The notes beneath the pieces are model-generated. The model worked only from the letters and a program-made list of their open reading frames with translations. It did not search any database and was not told where the DNA came from. Shown piece after piece: positions 49,101 through 58,514 of a stretch of 64,000 nt of DNA. Every line of letters begins with the position of its first letter. Within the stretch, counting starts at the first letter, position 1. The stretch covers positions 1,743,740 to 1,807,739 of the forward strand of contig NW_017802380.1 of the NCBI RefSeq assembly GCF_001625305.1. Direction: 5' to 3'. The stretch is from Branchiostoma belcheri. Lineage: Eukaryota; Chordata; Leptocardii; Amphioxiformes; Branchiostomatidae. Both the position numbers and the translations under genes were made by a program.

Positions 49101-52100
49101 AGTCAGCATGAAAACCGCAAAAATAAAACCACTGAACATTTCAGGATTTACTGTATCTTTTGCCTGTTGTTGTATTTTGCACCTTGAACCCTTGAAACAC
49201 AAGCCACCTAAAACCCTACATCTACTGCAGTAACACAGTCACCATGAAAACTGCAAAATTAAAACTACTGTGAACATTTAGTGTATCTGTTCCCTGTTGT
49301 TCATTTTTCTTTTACCCTAAAACCCTTGAAAGAGGCCCTTCACAAGCCACATAAAACCTTAGAGATCACAGAGTCACTAATTAGACTAAATGCTGGTACC
49401 TTCCCATCATCCTCCTCCTCCTCATCTATTTCATCCTCATCCTTGTGAGCATTTAAAAGGAAGAAGACATAACAAACATAATAAATTATGATTCAGGTAT
49501 GAAGGTAAACATTTATATCCCTTTTGATGGAAATAACATGGCGTAAGGATCAAAATGTGAGACACTTTTTAAATAACGTTTACATTAAGCAAGTACATTG
49601 GAAACAATTATCATGTGCTAATGTATGCAAGGACTTAACATATTAAGCTATCTCACCTTGGCATCCTCATCCTCCTCTTCCTTCTTCTCCTCATCTGCCT
49701 CTTCTTCAGCCTCTTCCTCATCAATAGGCTCCTCCACTGTCTCTGTCTGCAGGGGGAGGGTTACAGTCAAACTTACAACTCCATAAAAATCAAACCGGCA
49801 CAGAGAAAATACGTCAGCAGTTGACTTATCCAAAGATGAAAGTAACCACTGGAAAATTTTTTTTTTTTAATTTTATTGAAATTGCAACAATGCAATACAC
49901 GCAGGACAGAGGCAGCTGTTGCTGGTGTTGTGTCCCGCACATAGAAACAAATACTGGACAGACAATACTCATTTTCACCTGAGTCTAGTGGGGAAAGTCG
50001 CGTAAAGTGCCTTTCCCAAGGGCACAAGATCAGTGGCATGTCAGGACTCGAACCCAGGACCTCTTGATTCCGAGTCGCGCACGCTGCCGTTGCGCCACAC
50101 GACTCCACCACTGGAAAATGCCAGTAACTAAAGGAAGTATGAATAATGAGTCTCCCTACCTTGCTAGTCCACAGGTAGATGGGGAAGTTGATGAACTGTG
50201 AGTACTTGCGCACCAACTCCTTGATGGTGTGAGGCTCCAGGAAGTCCTGAGCTTCTTCCTTCAAGTGCAGGCTGGAAAAACAGAGCAGGGCTTTTACTTT
50301 AGCATTACATTGTATGCTGTTCGTACAGCAAATCATCAGGTCTGGGTGTTTCTGTTGGTATATACGGTAAAATAGCACAATTTCAGCACATTCAGTTAAC
50401 AACCTATGCATAAGTTTTCTTTAATTAGACTACAATCTAAACTTCCTTTTCCAAATCCTTTTTTTTTACTTTTGGCATATTCTAAAATGCAATTGATTGT
50501 TAAGCATGGACCTGTGTAGTTCCTTACTGCAAGACAAGAACCTATGCAAATCAGTACAATGTCAATGTCACAATGTAAACTTGTACAGCATGGTTACTGA
50601 CCTGACAGTGGTGCCTCTGCCCAGGGTGTCACCGCGAGGATCCTCCACCACACTGAAAGAACCAGCATCAGACTCCCAGATGTGCTGCTTGTCCTCGTTG
50701 TGCTTGCTGGTCACCACCACACGGTCAGACACTGGACATCAAGAGGAACCAAGCTCTTAATATCTAGATCCAATAAACTACACCATAGATAGAATGCATC
50801 TATGGACTCCAAACCCAAACATACACACTAGCATTAATTGGCGCAAGTCAAAACAATACTTCCATCCAAGAAACAAACAATCTTTTCAAAAAGAAGACTA
50901 TGTTGTCAATACGGTAGACTTACCCAGGAATGAAGAGTAGAAGCCGACACCAAACTGGCCGATGAGAGCGCTCTGTTCCTCAGCCGTGCCCTCTGCCAGT
51001 TTGTTCAGGAACTCGCTGGTGCCGGACCTGGCGATAGTACCCAGGTTGTTCACCAGGTCGGCCTTCGTCATACCAATTCCGGTGTCCGTAACGTGCAAGA
51101 CGCCGCCCTCTTTGTCCGCCTGTAGTCACGACAGTATCGATAATAAATAAATCATCCAAAGCCATCTTAAAACATTGTTGAGATCATTCTATAGCATGGT
51201 CACTGATTTCAAGCAGGGGTTCTGAGTTTCACATGTAAACACATTTAGTTCCCAAGTCTATATCTTCTCTTTGTCCACCTGTAGTTGTGGCAGTATAGAT
51301 AATGAGTGACTTGTTTGTTTCTCACAACAACATTGAGACTATTCTATTGCATGGTTAATGCTTTAAAGCAAGGACTCCATATGAGGTTTGCATGCACATG
51401 TATATACATAACAAGGCAATCAGAGATAGCAAACTTCACCCTAATCAGAAAAACACAGACATACAGACGGGTATACAAAAAAACGGGAGGTTTAGTAAAT
51501 AAACATTAGCAAAGTATGGGCTATAACTAGTATTGCAACAACTGCATTCAAAATATGTTAGAGTTCTTACCTTGATTTTGATGGTAAGTTCTTCATTCCC
51601 AGACAGTACGTCCTTGTCTGTAAGCGAGAGGAAGCGAATCTTGTCCAGAGCATCAGAAGAGTTGGAGATCAACTCACGAAGGAAGATCTGGTTAAGAAAA
51701 TAACAATTGTGATTATTCAAATGCTGGAAATAGATATTGAGGAATCAATGCCTTAAAAAGTGATGAATATATACCAGTATTGTATGACTTTTAAGGAAAG
51801 GTTTAAGTCTAAGACATGACTGAAAAAAAGAAAAATCTTGCTCACCTCCTTGTTCTTGTACAGAGAGTTGATGATGAGTTTCATCATACGACTGACTTCA
51901 GCCTGAAACTCATGTTTTTCCGCTCGATCTCTCATTTCTTTTATTTGTGCCACATTTAATCCGTCCAACTTGATGGCCTCTTCCTCCCTGTGAAACAGCA
52001 CCAAAAGAGATTGATTTTAGAAATCAAACTGATGCCAATTTAACTAGGCTCATCGAACCTGCAAGAAAACAGCTAATGCATAGGAGATGATTTAATCATC

Positions 52101-54577
52101 CTATCTAACAATGGACAGTTTGGAACAGGTTCAACACATTTACATCAATTGCTTTGAAAGGCAGCACTTAGTTTCTGCTCAACAAGTTATATAAATGGAT
52201 TGAAACTCTTTACGGCAAAATGGCCACTGAAAATGTTTGAACTGAAATCATCAGACCTTTTGGAGACTTAAGGCCTAGGCACATGTGCACTGAGTGCCAA
52301 TACGATGCTGATGTACAGTGATATCAAGAAATGCTAAATATTCTTCAGATGCATGTAGGGATTTCATGTTATTCATAATACCAAGCATTCTTTTGACTAA
52401 CCAAATTGCAAATTATTTATTAGTATACTTTTTCTCCACTGTTTTAAAATTTTCTGCAAATTTCAGACACCAGCCCTGAATTGGCAAGGGTTTCCTTTTT
52501 CTCTTCACAATGATGCTGAATTATTAAGATTGTATTGATCACCTACAAAATCAAAGGATTAACGGTTTCTGGCGATAAAAAAAATACATCCTTTGTAGTC
52601 ATTGAAAGTAGTACATAAGTCACAATAACAAATACTCTCACAATGCAATTGTTGACAGTGCATCACCAAATATGGAAATGTAACAATCAGGTGACCACTC
52701 AGCCATATCATGTAGAAATTGTGAACCAAGGTAAAATCCTGGTGATGTGGCATTTTTGGGCAAATACCTGTATAATCAATTTACTATAAACATTGTTGAC
52801 ATGTGGCGAGTACCTGTAGTTACACTATTGCACCATTGCCACCAACCCTTGACACACACAAAAACCTGCTGTACAGGCCTAGCCTTGTTACATAACCAAT
52901 ATGCCAAAGGCCATTGCATCAAGGACTCATCTCCAAGCAGATATAGGGGGGACAATATTGTATTGTCCTCCAGAGGGTGGAGGCCAGTCAGAAAAAAACA
53001 GGATTCTCTGCCCTACATCTGCCCTACATCTATTATCAAACCCTACTTGTCTGTAGAATTTAATACTACTAGTATTTGTTTCAATCACTGGCTGTTAGTA
53101 TTTTTTTTTTCAATGCAAGGCATACACAACCACTTCTCGGCATTGAACTAGAAATATGAGGGTGGATAGAAACATGGCTATGTCAAGAGATGGCAGTGAA
53201 CGTTTTATTTATTTTTCATTGTTTATTTCAGGCTCAATGGCCTATAGCACAGACACACAACATTACACAAACACATCTAAAATAAAATCGATTTGAAAGC
53301 CTGTATACTATTGAAGGTTTAAGTTACCTCTTGACAGCTTCGTCGTCAGTCCTGGACCCCTCCGCATGGTCACCGATGTCATCTTCAACTGTGGCATCAG
53401 CCTCGTCATCAGCATACACAGTAGCTGTGGGGTGGGGGGCAAGGAGAAAAGTAATCAAAACCTATGTCAGATGTACCTGAACAGGTGTTTGAAAAGAAAA
53501 TGAATTTTGTTACCCATGCTTTTTTTTGTAACACCACAGGCATTTTGTTTTCTCATGTCTGCATCTGTTCTAACATTATGCTGTGCATGCATTGCATCCA
53601 AATTTTATGGCATAGTACTTTTTATTAGTACAAATCAATCTTTCGGAATCTCTGAGTTTGAATATGAAACAATGAAGGGCACAGTTCTCTATTCACAAGG
53701 TTGAACCACTTGTTTGAAAAGGGCCTCGTAAACAAGTGGTTGTGAATAAAGAGCTTTGTTTTGCAAACATTCACCAACCTGATGAAATTATTTACCAATA
53801 GGAGAAACAATGTACTAGTTCACTGAGTTCATGGTGAGAGGTTACCATATCTCTGATAATCTGATTACCATGTTACAACATGTAATCGCGATAATATCTT
53901 ATGATAGCCCAGTCTTGTCTTTTTACTTTCTTACATTTCAGTTTGGACTTTCCAAAGGTAAATTACGGTATCATCATCTAAAATCTTTCTCGTTTTTCAG
54001 ATAATTTGTCGATCGCAATAATTTTTTTTTTTCAAATACAAGAGTAGATTGTCTATGGCTTCCTGCACATTAACTGTATAAAGTGAAGTATCATAAAATC
54101 AAACACGGCTCATTTCAAACTTTGCAACCTTCAGTGGCTAAAAGTTTTAATTCTTAATCAAGAGGTATTTTAACAGTGTTCAGAGAATAATTTTCAAAAC
54201 ACGATTTTGAGTTGAGAGATAATTTTGGTCGAAATGTTATTTGCCGGAAAAAACTCCAGAGACAGGAGGCAAATGCCATAACATTTTTAACTGAACAAAC
54301 TACCTTCTGTACAACATGTAGACACGCCTGAACAGCGATCAAAACACTGCTTTATAAATTTGTGTAAAACAAAGTAGTGAAGAAACGAAAATTTAAAGGA
54401 CTAAAATCAGGTACCGGCACAGTACATCACGCCCCCCTCCCTCTCGAGCTCGCAAACACACACGTGGGTTTTCTACACCGAATTTCCCTCTGAAAATCAT
54501 CGTACAAAAGCTTGCAGTAGCTCACCTGTAGCCAGAAACAAGCACAGAGCTCCGAAGAGCCAGTATTTCGCCGACAT
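43256..54577 (-). CDS. HSP90B1: Endoplasmin / GRP94 (ER HSP90), complete gene
   Basis: Twenty-one exon positions were traced by eye from ATG at 54577 to TGA at 43256, with GT-AG junctions throughout. With one version of exon 13 the coding length is 2502 nt, 833 residues, against about 800 for vertebrate GRP94. The protein starts with a signal peptide ([20 protein letters not shown]) and ends KDEL, so it is retained in the ER lumen, where GRP94 folds secreted and membrane clients such as integrins and Toll-like receptors using ATP. It has the HSP90 N-domain, an unusually acidic linker, the middle domain, the dimerisation domain and an acidic tail. Introns carry a SINE with target duplication, a SINE fragment, a MITE, a minisatellite and two partial exon duplications. 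The promoter holds ER-stress elements. Confidence 0.97.
45275..45418. mobile_element. 144-bp MITE in HSP90B1 intron 16, exact 9-bp target duplication
   Basis: The ends are taatctccaagcagatcttt and, complemented, tagtctctacgcagatcata; the inside holds alternating copies of ggccaatggatac in both orientations. The flanking 9-mers gcttaaatt at 45266-45274 and 45419-45427 are identical. It belongs to the same group as 38903-39049. Confidence 0.9.
46505..49746 (-). CDS. HSP90B1: HSP90B1 exons 8-14: acidic linker and middle domain
   Basis: Exons: 49746-49657, 49441-49400 (only 42 nt, all acidic codons but the last two), 48969-48860, 48438-48279, 47894-47694, then one of 47236-47166 or 47102-47032, then 46676-46505. 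The linker begins [12 protein letters not shown] and ends at [20 protein letters not shown]. The middle domain shows [51 protein letters not shown] and [20 protein letters not shown]. The small exon of 14 codons might be skipped without changing frame. Confidence 0.95.
47032..47102 (-). CDS. HSP90B1: HSP90B1 exon 13b (second of two alternative exons)
   Basis: 71 nt, acceptor ...ttactcag and donor AGCACCAG|gtgaga. It encodes [20 protein letters not shown] then YST; with exon 14 it reads YSTSIKLG. Only 63 nt separate it from exon 13a. Since 71 is not a multiple of three, a transcript with both copies would shift frame; a transcript with either one stays in frame, so mutually exclusive use is the natural reading. 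No stop codon or broken splice site is seen in either. Confidence 0.88.
47166..47236 (-). CDS. HSP90B1: HSP90B1 exon 13a (first of two alternative exons)
   Basis: 71 nt, acceptor ...tccacag and donor AGCACCAA|gtaagt. It encodes [20 protein letters not shown] then YST, and joined to exon 14 (C ATT AAG) gives YSTNIKLG, the form found in vertebrate GRP94 (TNIKLG). It differs from exon 13b by several amino acids (IEGED against MDSDE, N against K) and by silent changes. Confidence 0.9.
47441..47625. repeat. Minisatellite in HSP90B1 intron 12
   Basis: Three to four units of roughly 42-58 bases, each with acactacaaaagtgt, followed by cgaactgtatag and tacaaaacacacca. It lies between exon 12 and the alternative exon pair, just upstream of the choice point in the transcript. 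Confidence 0.8.
48560..48716 (-). mobile_element. tRNA-derived SINE fragment in HSP90B1 intron 10
   Basis: Read on the minus strand it begins gtggggtcgtgtggcataac, has an A-box-like tggcataacgg, a B-box-like ggttcaatcc, then gcccttgggaaagg and ggcactttactcgactttcc. It matches the SINE at 49858-50106 in the same order. No clear target duplication and no A-rich tail, so it is older or truncated. Confidence 0.75.
49858..50106 (-). mobile_element. Full-length tRNA-derived SINE with 13-bp target duplication
   Basis: On the minus strand: ggtggagtcgtgtggcgcaa, A box tggcgcaacgg, B box ggttcgagtcc, then tgcccttgggaaaggcactt and a tRNA-unrelated body ending in ttcaataaaattaaa and an A-rich tail. The flanking 13-mers accactggaaaat at 49845-49857 and 50107-50119 are identical. 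It sits in HSP90B1 intron 7 in the same orientation as the gene. The tRNA part is not a functional tRNA gene. A and B boxes could still support Pol III transcription. Confidence 0.9.
50160..54577 (-). CDS. HSP90B1: HSP90B1 exons 1-7: signal peptide and ATPase N-domain
   Basis: Exons: 54577-54526, 53424-53328, 51987-51846, 51687-51571, 51119-50924, 50731-50602 and 50271-50160. Exon 1 encodes the signal peptide; cleavage is likely after TVYA, leaving DDEAD at the start of the mature chain. Exon 3 carries [12 protein letters not shown] and [14 protein letters not shown]. Exon 4 carries the ATP-binding helix [18 protein letters not shown] with the catalytic Glu and the nucleotide-contacting Asn and Asp. 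Exon 5 carries DTGIGM and [12 protein letters not shown]. Exon 6 carries [10 protein letters not shown] and the [12 protein letters not shown] strand. These are the conserved GHKL motifs, so ATPase function is expected. Confidence 0.96.
51109..51420. repeat. HSP90B1: 157-bp tandem duplication of an exon-intron junction in HSP90B1
   Basis: The segment from 51109, the first ten coding bases of exon 5 with its acceptor and upstream intron, recurs from 51266: tttgtccRcctgtagt, ggcagtatagataat and attctatWgcatggt are repeated at a 155-157-base spacing. The upstream copy keeps an acceptor-like ctacag followed by GTGGACAAAGAG but soon meets a stop. It is therefore a decoy acceptor, not an exon. Confidence 0.8.
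52927..53040. mobile_element. Degraded MITE, ctccaagcagat end
   Basis: The left end reads catctccaagcagatatagg; the right side has the partly complementary ctctgccctacatctgccct. Arms are short and worn, and no target duplication is visible. Confidence 0.45.
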
Positions 54578-54696
54578 GATGACTGTTTTCGTCAAATTAT
54601 CTCTTGGAAAAGAGAAAAGGCGTCAAACCCTCACAAGTCGAAAATATCGTCTGACACCGACAGAGGAAACCCGATCGGGGAATACCTCACAGTCAA

Positions 54697-54715
54697 CCAA
54701 TCAGCGTGCACCACG
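54697..54715 (+). promoter_or_regulatory. ER stress response element (ERSE), perfect CCAAT-N9-CCACG
   Basis: CCAAT at 54697-54701, nine bases, CCACG at 54711-54715, about 120 bases upstream of the HSP90B1 start codon. ERSE is the NF-Y plus ATF6/XBP1 site of mammalian GRP promoters and works in both orientations. Its presence predicts induction by the unfolded-protein response. Confidence 0.85.
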
Positions 54716-54739
54716 CTTATACACGTGACTACATCTGGA

Positions 54740-54758
54740 CCAATCAGCATTGTCCAAC
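54740..54758 (+). promoter_or_regulatory. Near-ERSE, CCAAT-N9-CCAAC
   Basis: CCAAT followed after nine bases by CCAAC instead of CCACG, lying between the two perfect elements. A possible weak or NF-Y-only site. Confidence 0.5.
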
Positions 54759-54780
54759 ACACAACCCCGCACGCCCAGAG

Positions 54781-54799
54781 CGTGGCCGGCGCTGATTGG
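54781..54799 (-). promoter_or_regulatory. Second perfect ERSE, reverse orientation
   Basis: CGTGG at 54781-54785, nine bases, ATTGG at 54795-54799; on the minus strand this is CCAAT-N9-CCACG. It lies about 220 bases upstream of the HSP90B1 start codon in the gene's own orientation. Confidence 0.85.
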
Positions 54800-54852
54800 C
54801 TACAGGAACCCGGAAGTGGGCGGCAACGAGCAACGTGAGCGGAGAGGGCCAC

Positions 54853-55042
54853 TAATATCCAAGCAGATGCAGGGTTCAGCTTGTTCTACGTCTGTTTTGG
54901 CACCATTTCCAACATCTTTCTAGCGGTCAGCGTGTTCATGTTTTCCTATCTCCATAGCGTGATTCATGAAAATGGCCGACATTAGAAAAAACACAGAAAA
55001 CATCGCAAAAAATAAGACTGACCCTACATCTGCTTTGAAATA
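54853..55042. mobile_element. Foldback MITE upstream of HSP90B1
   Basis: Left end taatatccaagcagatgcag, right end ccctacatctgctttgaaat; the arms are imperfect complements. A related third end (taatctcaaagcagatgtaa) starts at 55098 in the same direction as the left end, so part of a second element follows. No exact target duplication is seen. Confidence 0.6.
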
Positions 55043-56451
55043 GTTCCACATGTTTGAGAGCCTGCAATATAGCATGTGTGAACAGGTGGCCCTGTAGTAA
55101 TCTCAAAGCAGATGTAAAGATACGACTTAGTCTCAGTGTTTTGGGCGTGTTTTTGCAATATTTACATCTTTCTAGTTTGTTTGGATGTGTGTTTGGATGG
55201 TTGGATGTGTAACGGATGGTGCTGTAACTTCGGACGAGTTTTTACTAGTTCGACATCACAGAGCACGGACGTGGATTGTCAAAAAACCGTTACGTTTCAA
55301 TTAATGATAAATGAGCATGTGGGTAACCAAAGAATTTTCCATGTGGAGACGAGTTTACACGGACCATGCTCGATCAAGCTGTGAATTGCCGTCAGATTAA
55401 GCAGCGCTGCGTTAAAATAAGAAAATTGTTGATTTTGTTCTATTTTAAACAGGGTGCTGTAACTTCGGATGATACATATATTGATCATTTTTTACAATCC
55501 TAGTTACGTTATGCGTAAACAAATAGAATAATTACGTGTCAGATAACTGCAACCTTCCACTGATTGTCAATTTTTGATAGTGCGTATCTCGTCAGAGGTT
55601 TGAGGCGTGTTGTAACAAAGCATGGCCGTGACGCGCCGTGCGACAACCAAATCCTTTTAGGCCGTGTCGACGCTGATGATCTCCTAATGGTGTGGCTAGG
55701 GTAGTAAATAACTGGGCTTCAAAAAAATACTGCAAACTACAAACGTACAATTCTTTCACATGTATTTCCGAGGTCGTCCAGCCATGCCCCCGCCGGAAAT
55801 TGAAGCGCTGACCTCTGCACTCTGGAAACACCGCATGTGAACCCCTAAAATGTGCGGCCAACATTCACTGTCGTTCTAAAGCCGGCCGTAGCTGATTCTA
55901 TCTATTCTGGTCAAATAAAAAGTTTCTTAGCAGCTATTAAAAGATATGAACTGTAGTCTGATTGAGAGTTTTACAATAAAATGCGTCACACTCTCCCTAA
56001 ATAATAGCGTAAGTTGCTATCTTGATGGACGAGCCAACTACGCAGCCAGGGGGAGTGCTTTGTGAGTGGACATAAGGTAAGGTACAACAGAGATGTTTGT
56101 TTTCAAAGTAGATCTTATTTCAATAAAGATTATTAGCTAAATACCTTCCGTACAATAAATATACTACTGTGATTCATTTTTTGATATCTAATATTCATTC
56201 ATCTCACCCCTTTAGTAGTACTGTTGTCGTCCTTGCGCTAAGCAACGCGCGGGATATGAGTGGGATATGCGCATATAAAAATGGGGGCGTCACTTTTACG
56301 GAAAGATGCACACTATAGGACCGAAAGGCTCCAAACCGTCACTTAAGTCTGGGTACCATTATTACTAGTAACGGTAAGCAATGATTCAGATACAACACAA
56401 AAAGTGTTTTGGATGAAATGGATAAACAAAAAAGTTACGTAAGTAATGTTA
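55043..56451. other. Region left of the small gene pair
   Basis: Contains two same-direction copies of gtgctgtaacttcgga at 55219 and 55453, and a segment at 55330-55450 resembling 58515-58630. A TATA-like gcatataaaaatggg lies at about 56272. No open frame with a recognisable domain was found. Confidence 0.5.
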
Positions 56452-56456
56452 CAGTC

Positions 56457-56475
56457 CAACTATTTTCCCGCCAAA
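56457..56475 (+). promoter_or_regulatory. E2F-like site upstream of small gene A
   Basis: tccaactattttcccgcca: TTTCCCGC is the complement of the E2F site GCGGGAAA. The same block precedes gene B at 57396-57414. It lies about 80 bases before the gene A start codon. Confidence 0.6.
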
Positions 56476-56551
56476 ATTAAGATCGTCTCAGACGTGACAG
56501 AGAAATTTCATTTACACCGTCAAGGATTACCTCCGGACATCAGCAGACATC

Positions 56552-57056
56552 ATGGTGTGTGTTTATCATTAACTTAGAGAAAAAAAATGCTCTTTGCCTT
56601 TTTTTACAGTAATTTAAAAACGAATTGAAACATTTAGTTTGGATTATCCCGAGTACAAGACATGACTGAACAAGGTAGCAGCTATTAACACTGAAGGTCA
56701 TGTGTGTTCTTGCAATGTTTTGACAATTTTCTTCCCTTTTTTACTTGTAGAAGTTGACTCTACAGACAGTACACCACGTAGAAAATGCACAAAAGGTTAT
56801 AGCATGGAGCGATAAGGAGCTAGATCCACCGATGAAGATCGACGAATACCATCGTCCCGGCGCCCCAAGGGCAGGTCTGATGACCTATGCAAGGATGGAG
56901 GGAATGTGGTTGCCAGTCGGCTGGGTCAGGGAGGCCAACCGGCAGGCCGTGGAGGAGATGGCAGAGGGAGATCTGGAGGGCCTGGAGGTGGTGTTGATGG
57001 AGCGGTACATGAAGAAGGGCTACCCTGTGCTGAAAGTTGAACTGTTCTGCAACTAA
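56552..57056 (+). CDS. Small gene A, unrecognised family (102 residues)
   Basis: Proposed structure: the start codon ATG at 56552-56554 is the whole coding part of exon 1, followed by a donor gtgtgt, an intron to 56750 (ttacttgtag) and exon 2 at 56751-57056. The reason is gene B: with this splicing both proteins begin M-x-LTLQTVHH. I do not recognise the family. Shared motifs with gene B are RPGAPxAGLMxYAR, GxWxPxGWxRE and RYxKKGYxVLKV; the product is soluble and without signal peptide, membrane segment or Cys cluster. AATAAA occurs 26 bases after the stop. The E2F-like site suggests cell-cycle control. It may be cargo of the element at 55208-61761. Confidence 0.7.
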
Positions 57057-57082
57057 TTCATGAGAGAGTAAAGTTTTGAGAG

Positions 57083-57088
57083 AATAAA
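57083..57088 (+). terminator. Polyadenylation signal of small gene A
   Basis: AATAAA followed by a GT-rich stretch (tgtgttggtg) about 10 bases on, close behind the stop codon. Confidence 0.65.
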
Positions 57089-57395
57089 AGTTTATATGTG
57101 TTGGTGAAGTTTTATCTTTATGTCCAACACAAAAGAATTGTGTTTGTGAGTTTATGTGGCCATGCATAATCTGAAGTCTAGTTGGTGGTAGCGACTATTG
57201 GAGCGGACGGAAACTACCCAGGATGGTATGCAGGCTAATTCTGATTAAAGTCTACTGCTTAAAAACAAATTCAACAGACGAAGCACGTGCATATACTCAC
57301 TATATTAGAGAATTGAGAAACATGGTTGTCAAATTATTTTCAATAATAACTTTAATAAAGAATAAAAAAAAAGCACGCCATGAATAATGGTGTAG

Positions 57396-57414
57396 TCCAA
57401 CTATTTTCCCGCCA
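57396..57414 (+). promoter_or_regulatory. E2F-like site upstream of small gene B
   Basis: Same 19 bases as at 56457-56475, followed by cgcgcggtgg. The flanking sequence differs, so the block is specifically conserved between the two copies. Confidence 0.6.
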
Positions 57415-57510
57415 CGCGCGGTGGTGACAGAAACGCCTCTCACACACGCACAGCTACAGGACGTCCTACAGAGAATACCTAAACAACACTTATTTGTCCA
57501 CGTCAACAGC

Positions 57511-57530
57511 NNNNNNNNNNNNNNNNNNNN
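57511..57530. other. 20-N assembly gap in the 5' region of small gene B
   Basis: Exactly 20 N. The sequence before it (gtccacgtcaacagc) parallels the bases just before the gene A start codon (cggacatcagcagacatc), so an exon 1 or part of it may be missing here. Confidence 0.9.
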
Positions 57531-57781
57531 AAAAGGTTTGGGACTGGATTTGTCCACTCTTGCATGAAAGATGAAGCATAAATATTCCTTTGCATAAAAG
57601 ACAATCTCATAAGCACAAACAACGATGTTTGCTAAGTTGAAGAAGGAGCCACATTTACATAATCTATTACTAGTAAGTTCCTATATTCACTGTGACCTAT
57701 TGGTGTGTATTTTTCACAGATCCATCCACATCTGCAATAACATACCCAGTACCCACAAAACATCTGAAGTCCGGTAGCACA

Positions 57782-58209
57782 ATGGTGGGTCTCAATACTT
57801 ACGTTATACTAAAAGTAGAATAAAATTTGAAACTGTTCTTTCAAAACTTAACTAACTATGGAACGTTTTGAGTACAACAACTTATCTAAACAGCAAAATG
57901 CATTCCCATTAACAGATCCTCACGCTGCAGACTGTGCATCACAGTGACATAGCTGCACTTGTTGTAGCACAGGAAGACCCACCGGAGATGAAGGTCCAAG
58001 TGTACCAACGCCCCGGAGCCCCAATCGCCGGGTTGATGATGTACGCTAGGTTGGACGGCACGTGGTACCCATGCGGTTGGATTCGCGAGAAGAACAAGGA
58101 CTCTGTCCTTAATTTGTCATCGGAAGGGGGCTTAGAAAGCCTGAGCTGTGTCCTACAGGACCGGTACACTAAGAAAGGCTACCATGTCTTAAAAGTTAGC
58201 ATACTTTAG
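57782..58209 (+). CDS. Small gene B, paralogue of gene A (98 residues)
   Basis: Exon 1 is proposed as ATG 57782-57784 before a donor gtgggt; the intron ends at ...cattaacag and exon 2 is 57916-58209. The product begins MILTLQTVHH and is roughly 45-50% identical to gene A, with a three-residue deletion before PPEMKV. Conserved blocks are QRPGAPIAGLMMYAR, GTWYPCGWIREKNK and DRYTKKGYHVLKV. Without exon 1 an internal ATG at 57934 (MHHSD) would remain but would lose the conserved LTLQTV start. The gap at 57511-57530 makes the 5' end uncertain. Function unknown. Confidence 0.68.
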
Positions 58210-58408
58210 AGCCTTATCAAAATGTTTTGACGGCACTACAATTCACTACATTACAATATTTAAACAGCACTAAAGTTTACTACGTTATAATAGTTAAACA
58301 TTGGTTGAAATTTCTAACCACAAGTAATAAAATTGTAAATGTAATAGATGTTTAAAAGCTACACACTGCAATGTAGGTTGTGTGCTGTATGTACCAGAAC
58401 ATGCCGTT

Positions 58409-58414
58409 AATAAA
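58409..58414 (+). terminator. Polyadenylation signal of small gene B
   Basis: AATAAA followed by tttggtgtgct. An earlier AATAAA at about 58327 is an alternative. Confidence 0.5.
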
Positions 58415-58514
58415 ACATCTCTTGTCATTTGGTGTGCTATTTTCTAACTAAGTAAACAAGTAAAGTAGTTTAAGAATGCTTCTGATCAACACCTAGCCAT
58501 GTTCCGTATTTGAC

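Noticed and set aside
49985-50106. A tRNA gene on the minus strand with good A and B boxes
   Set aside because: The cloverleaf does not close (the anticodon stem does not pair) and it continues into a SINE body with a target duplication.
54716-54722. TATA-like box (tataag on the minus strand) for HSP90B1
   Set aside because: A start of transcription 30 bases downstream would place a perfect ERSE inside or beyond the start site, so it is probably chance.
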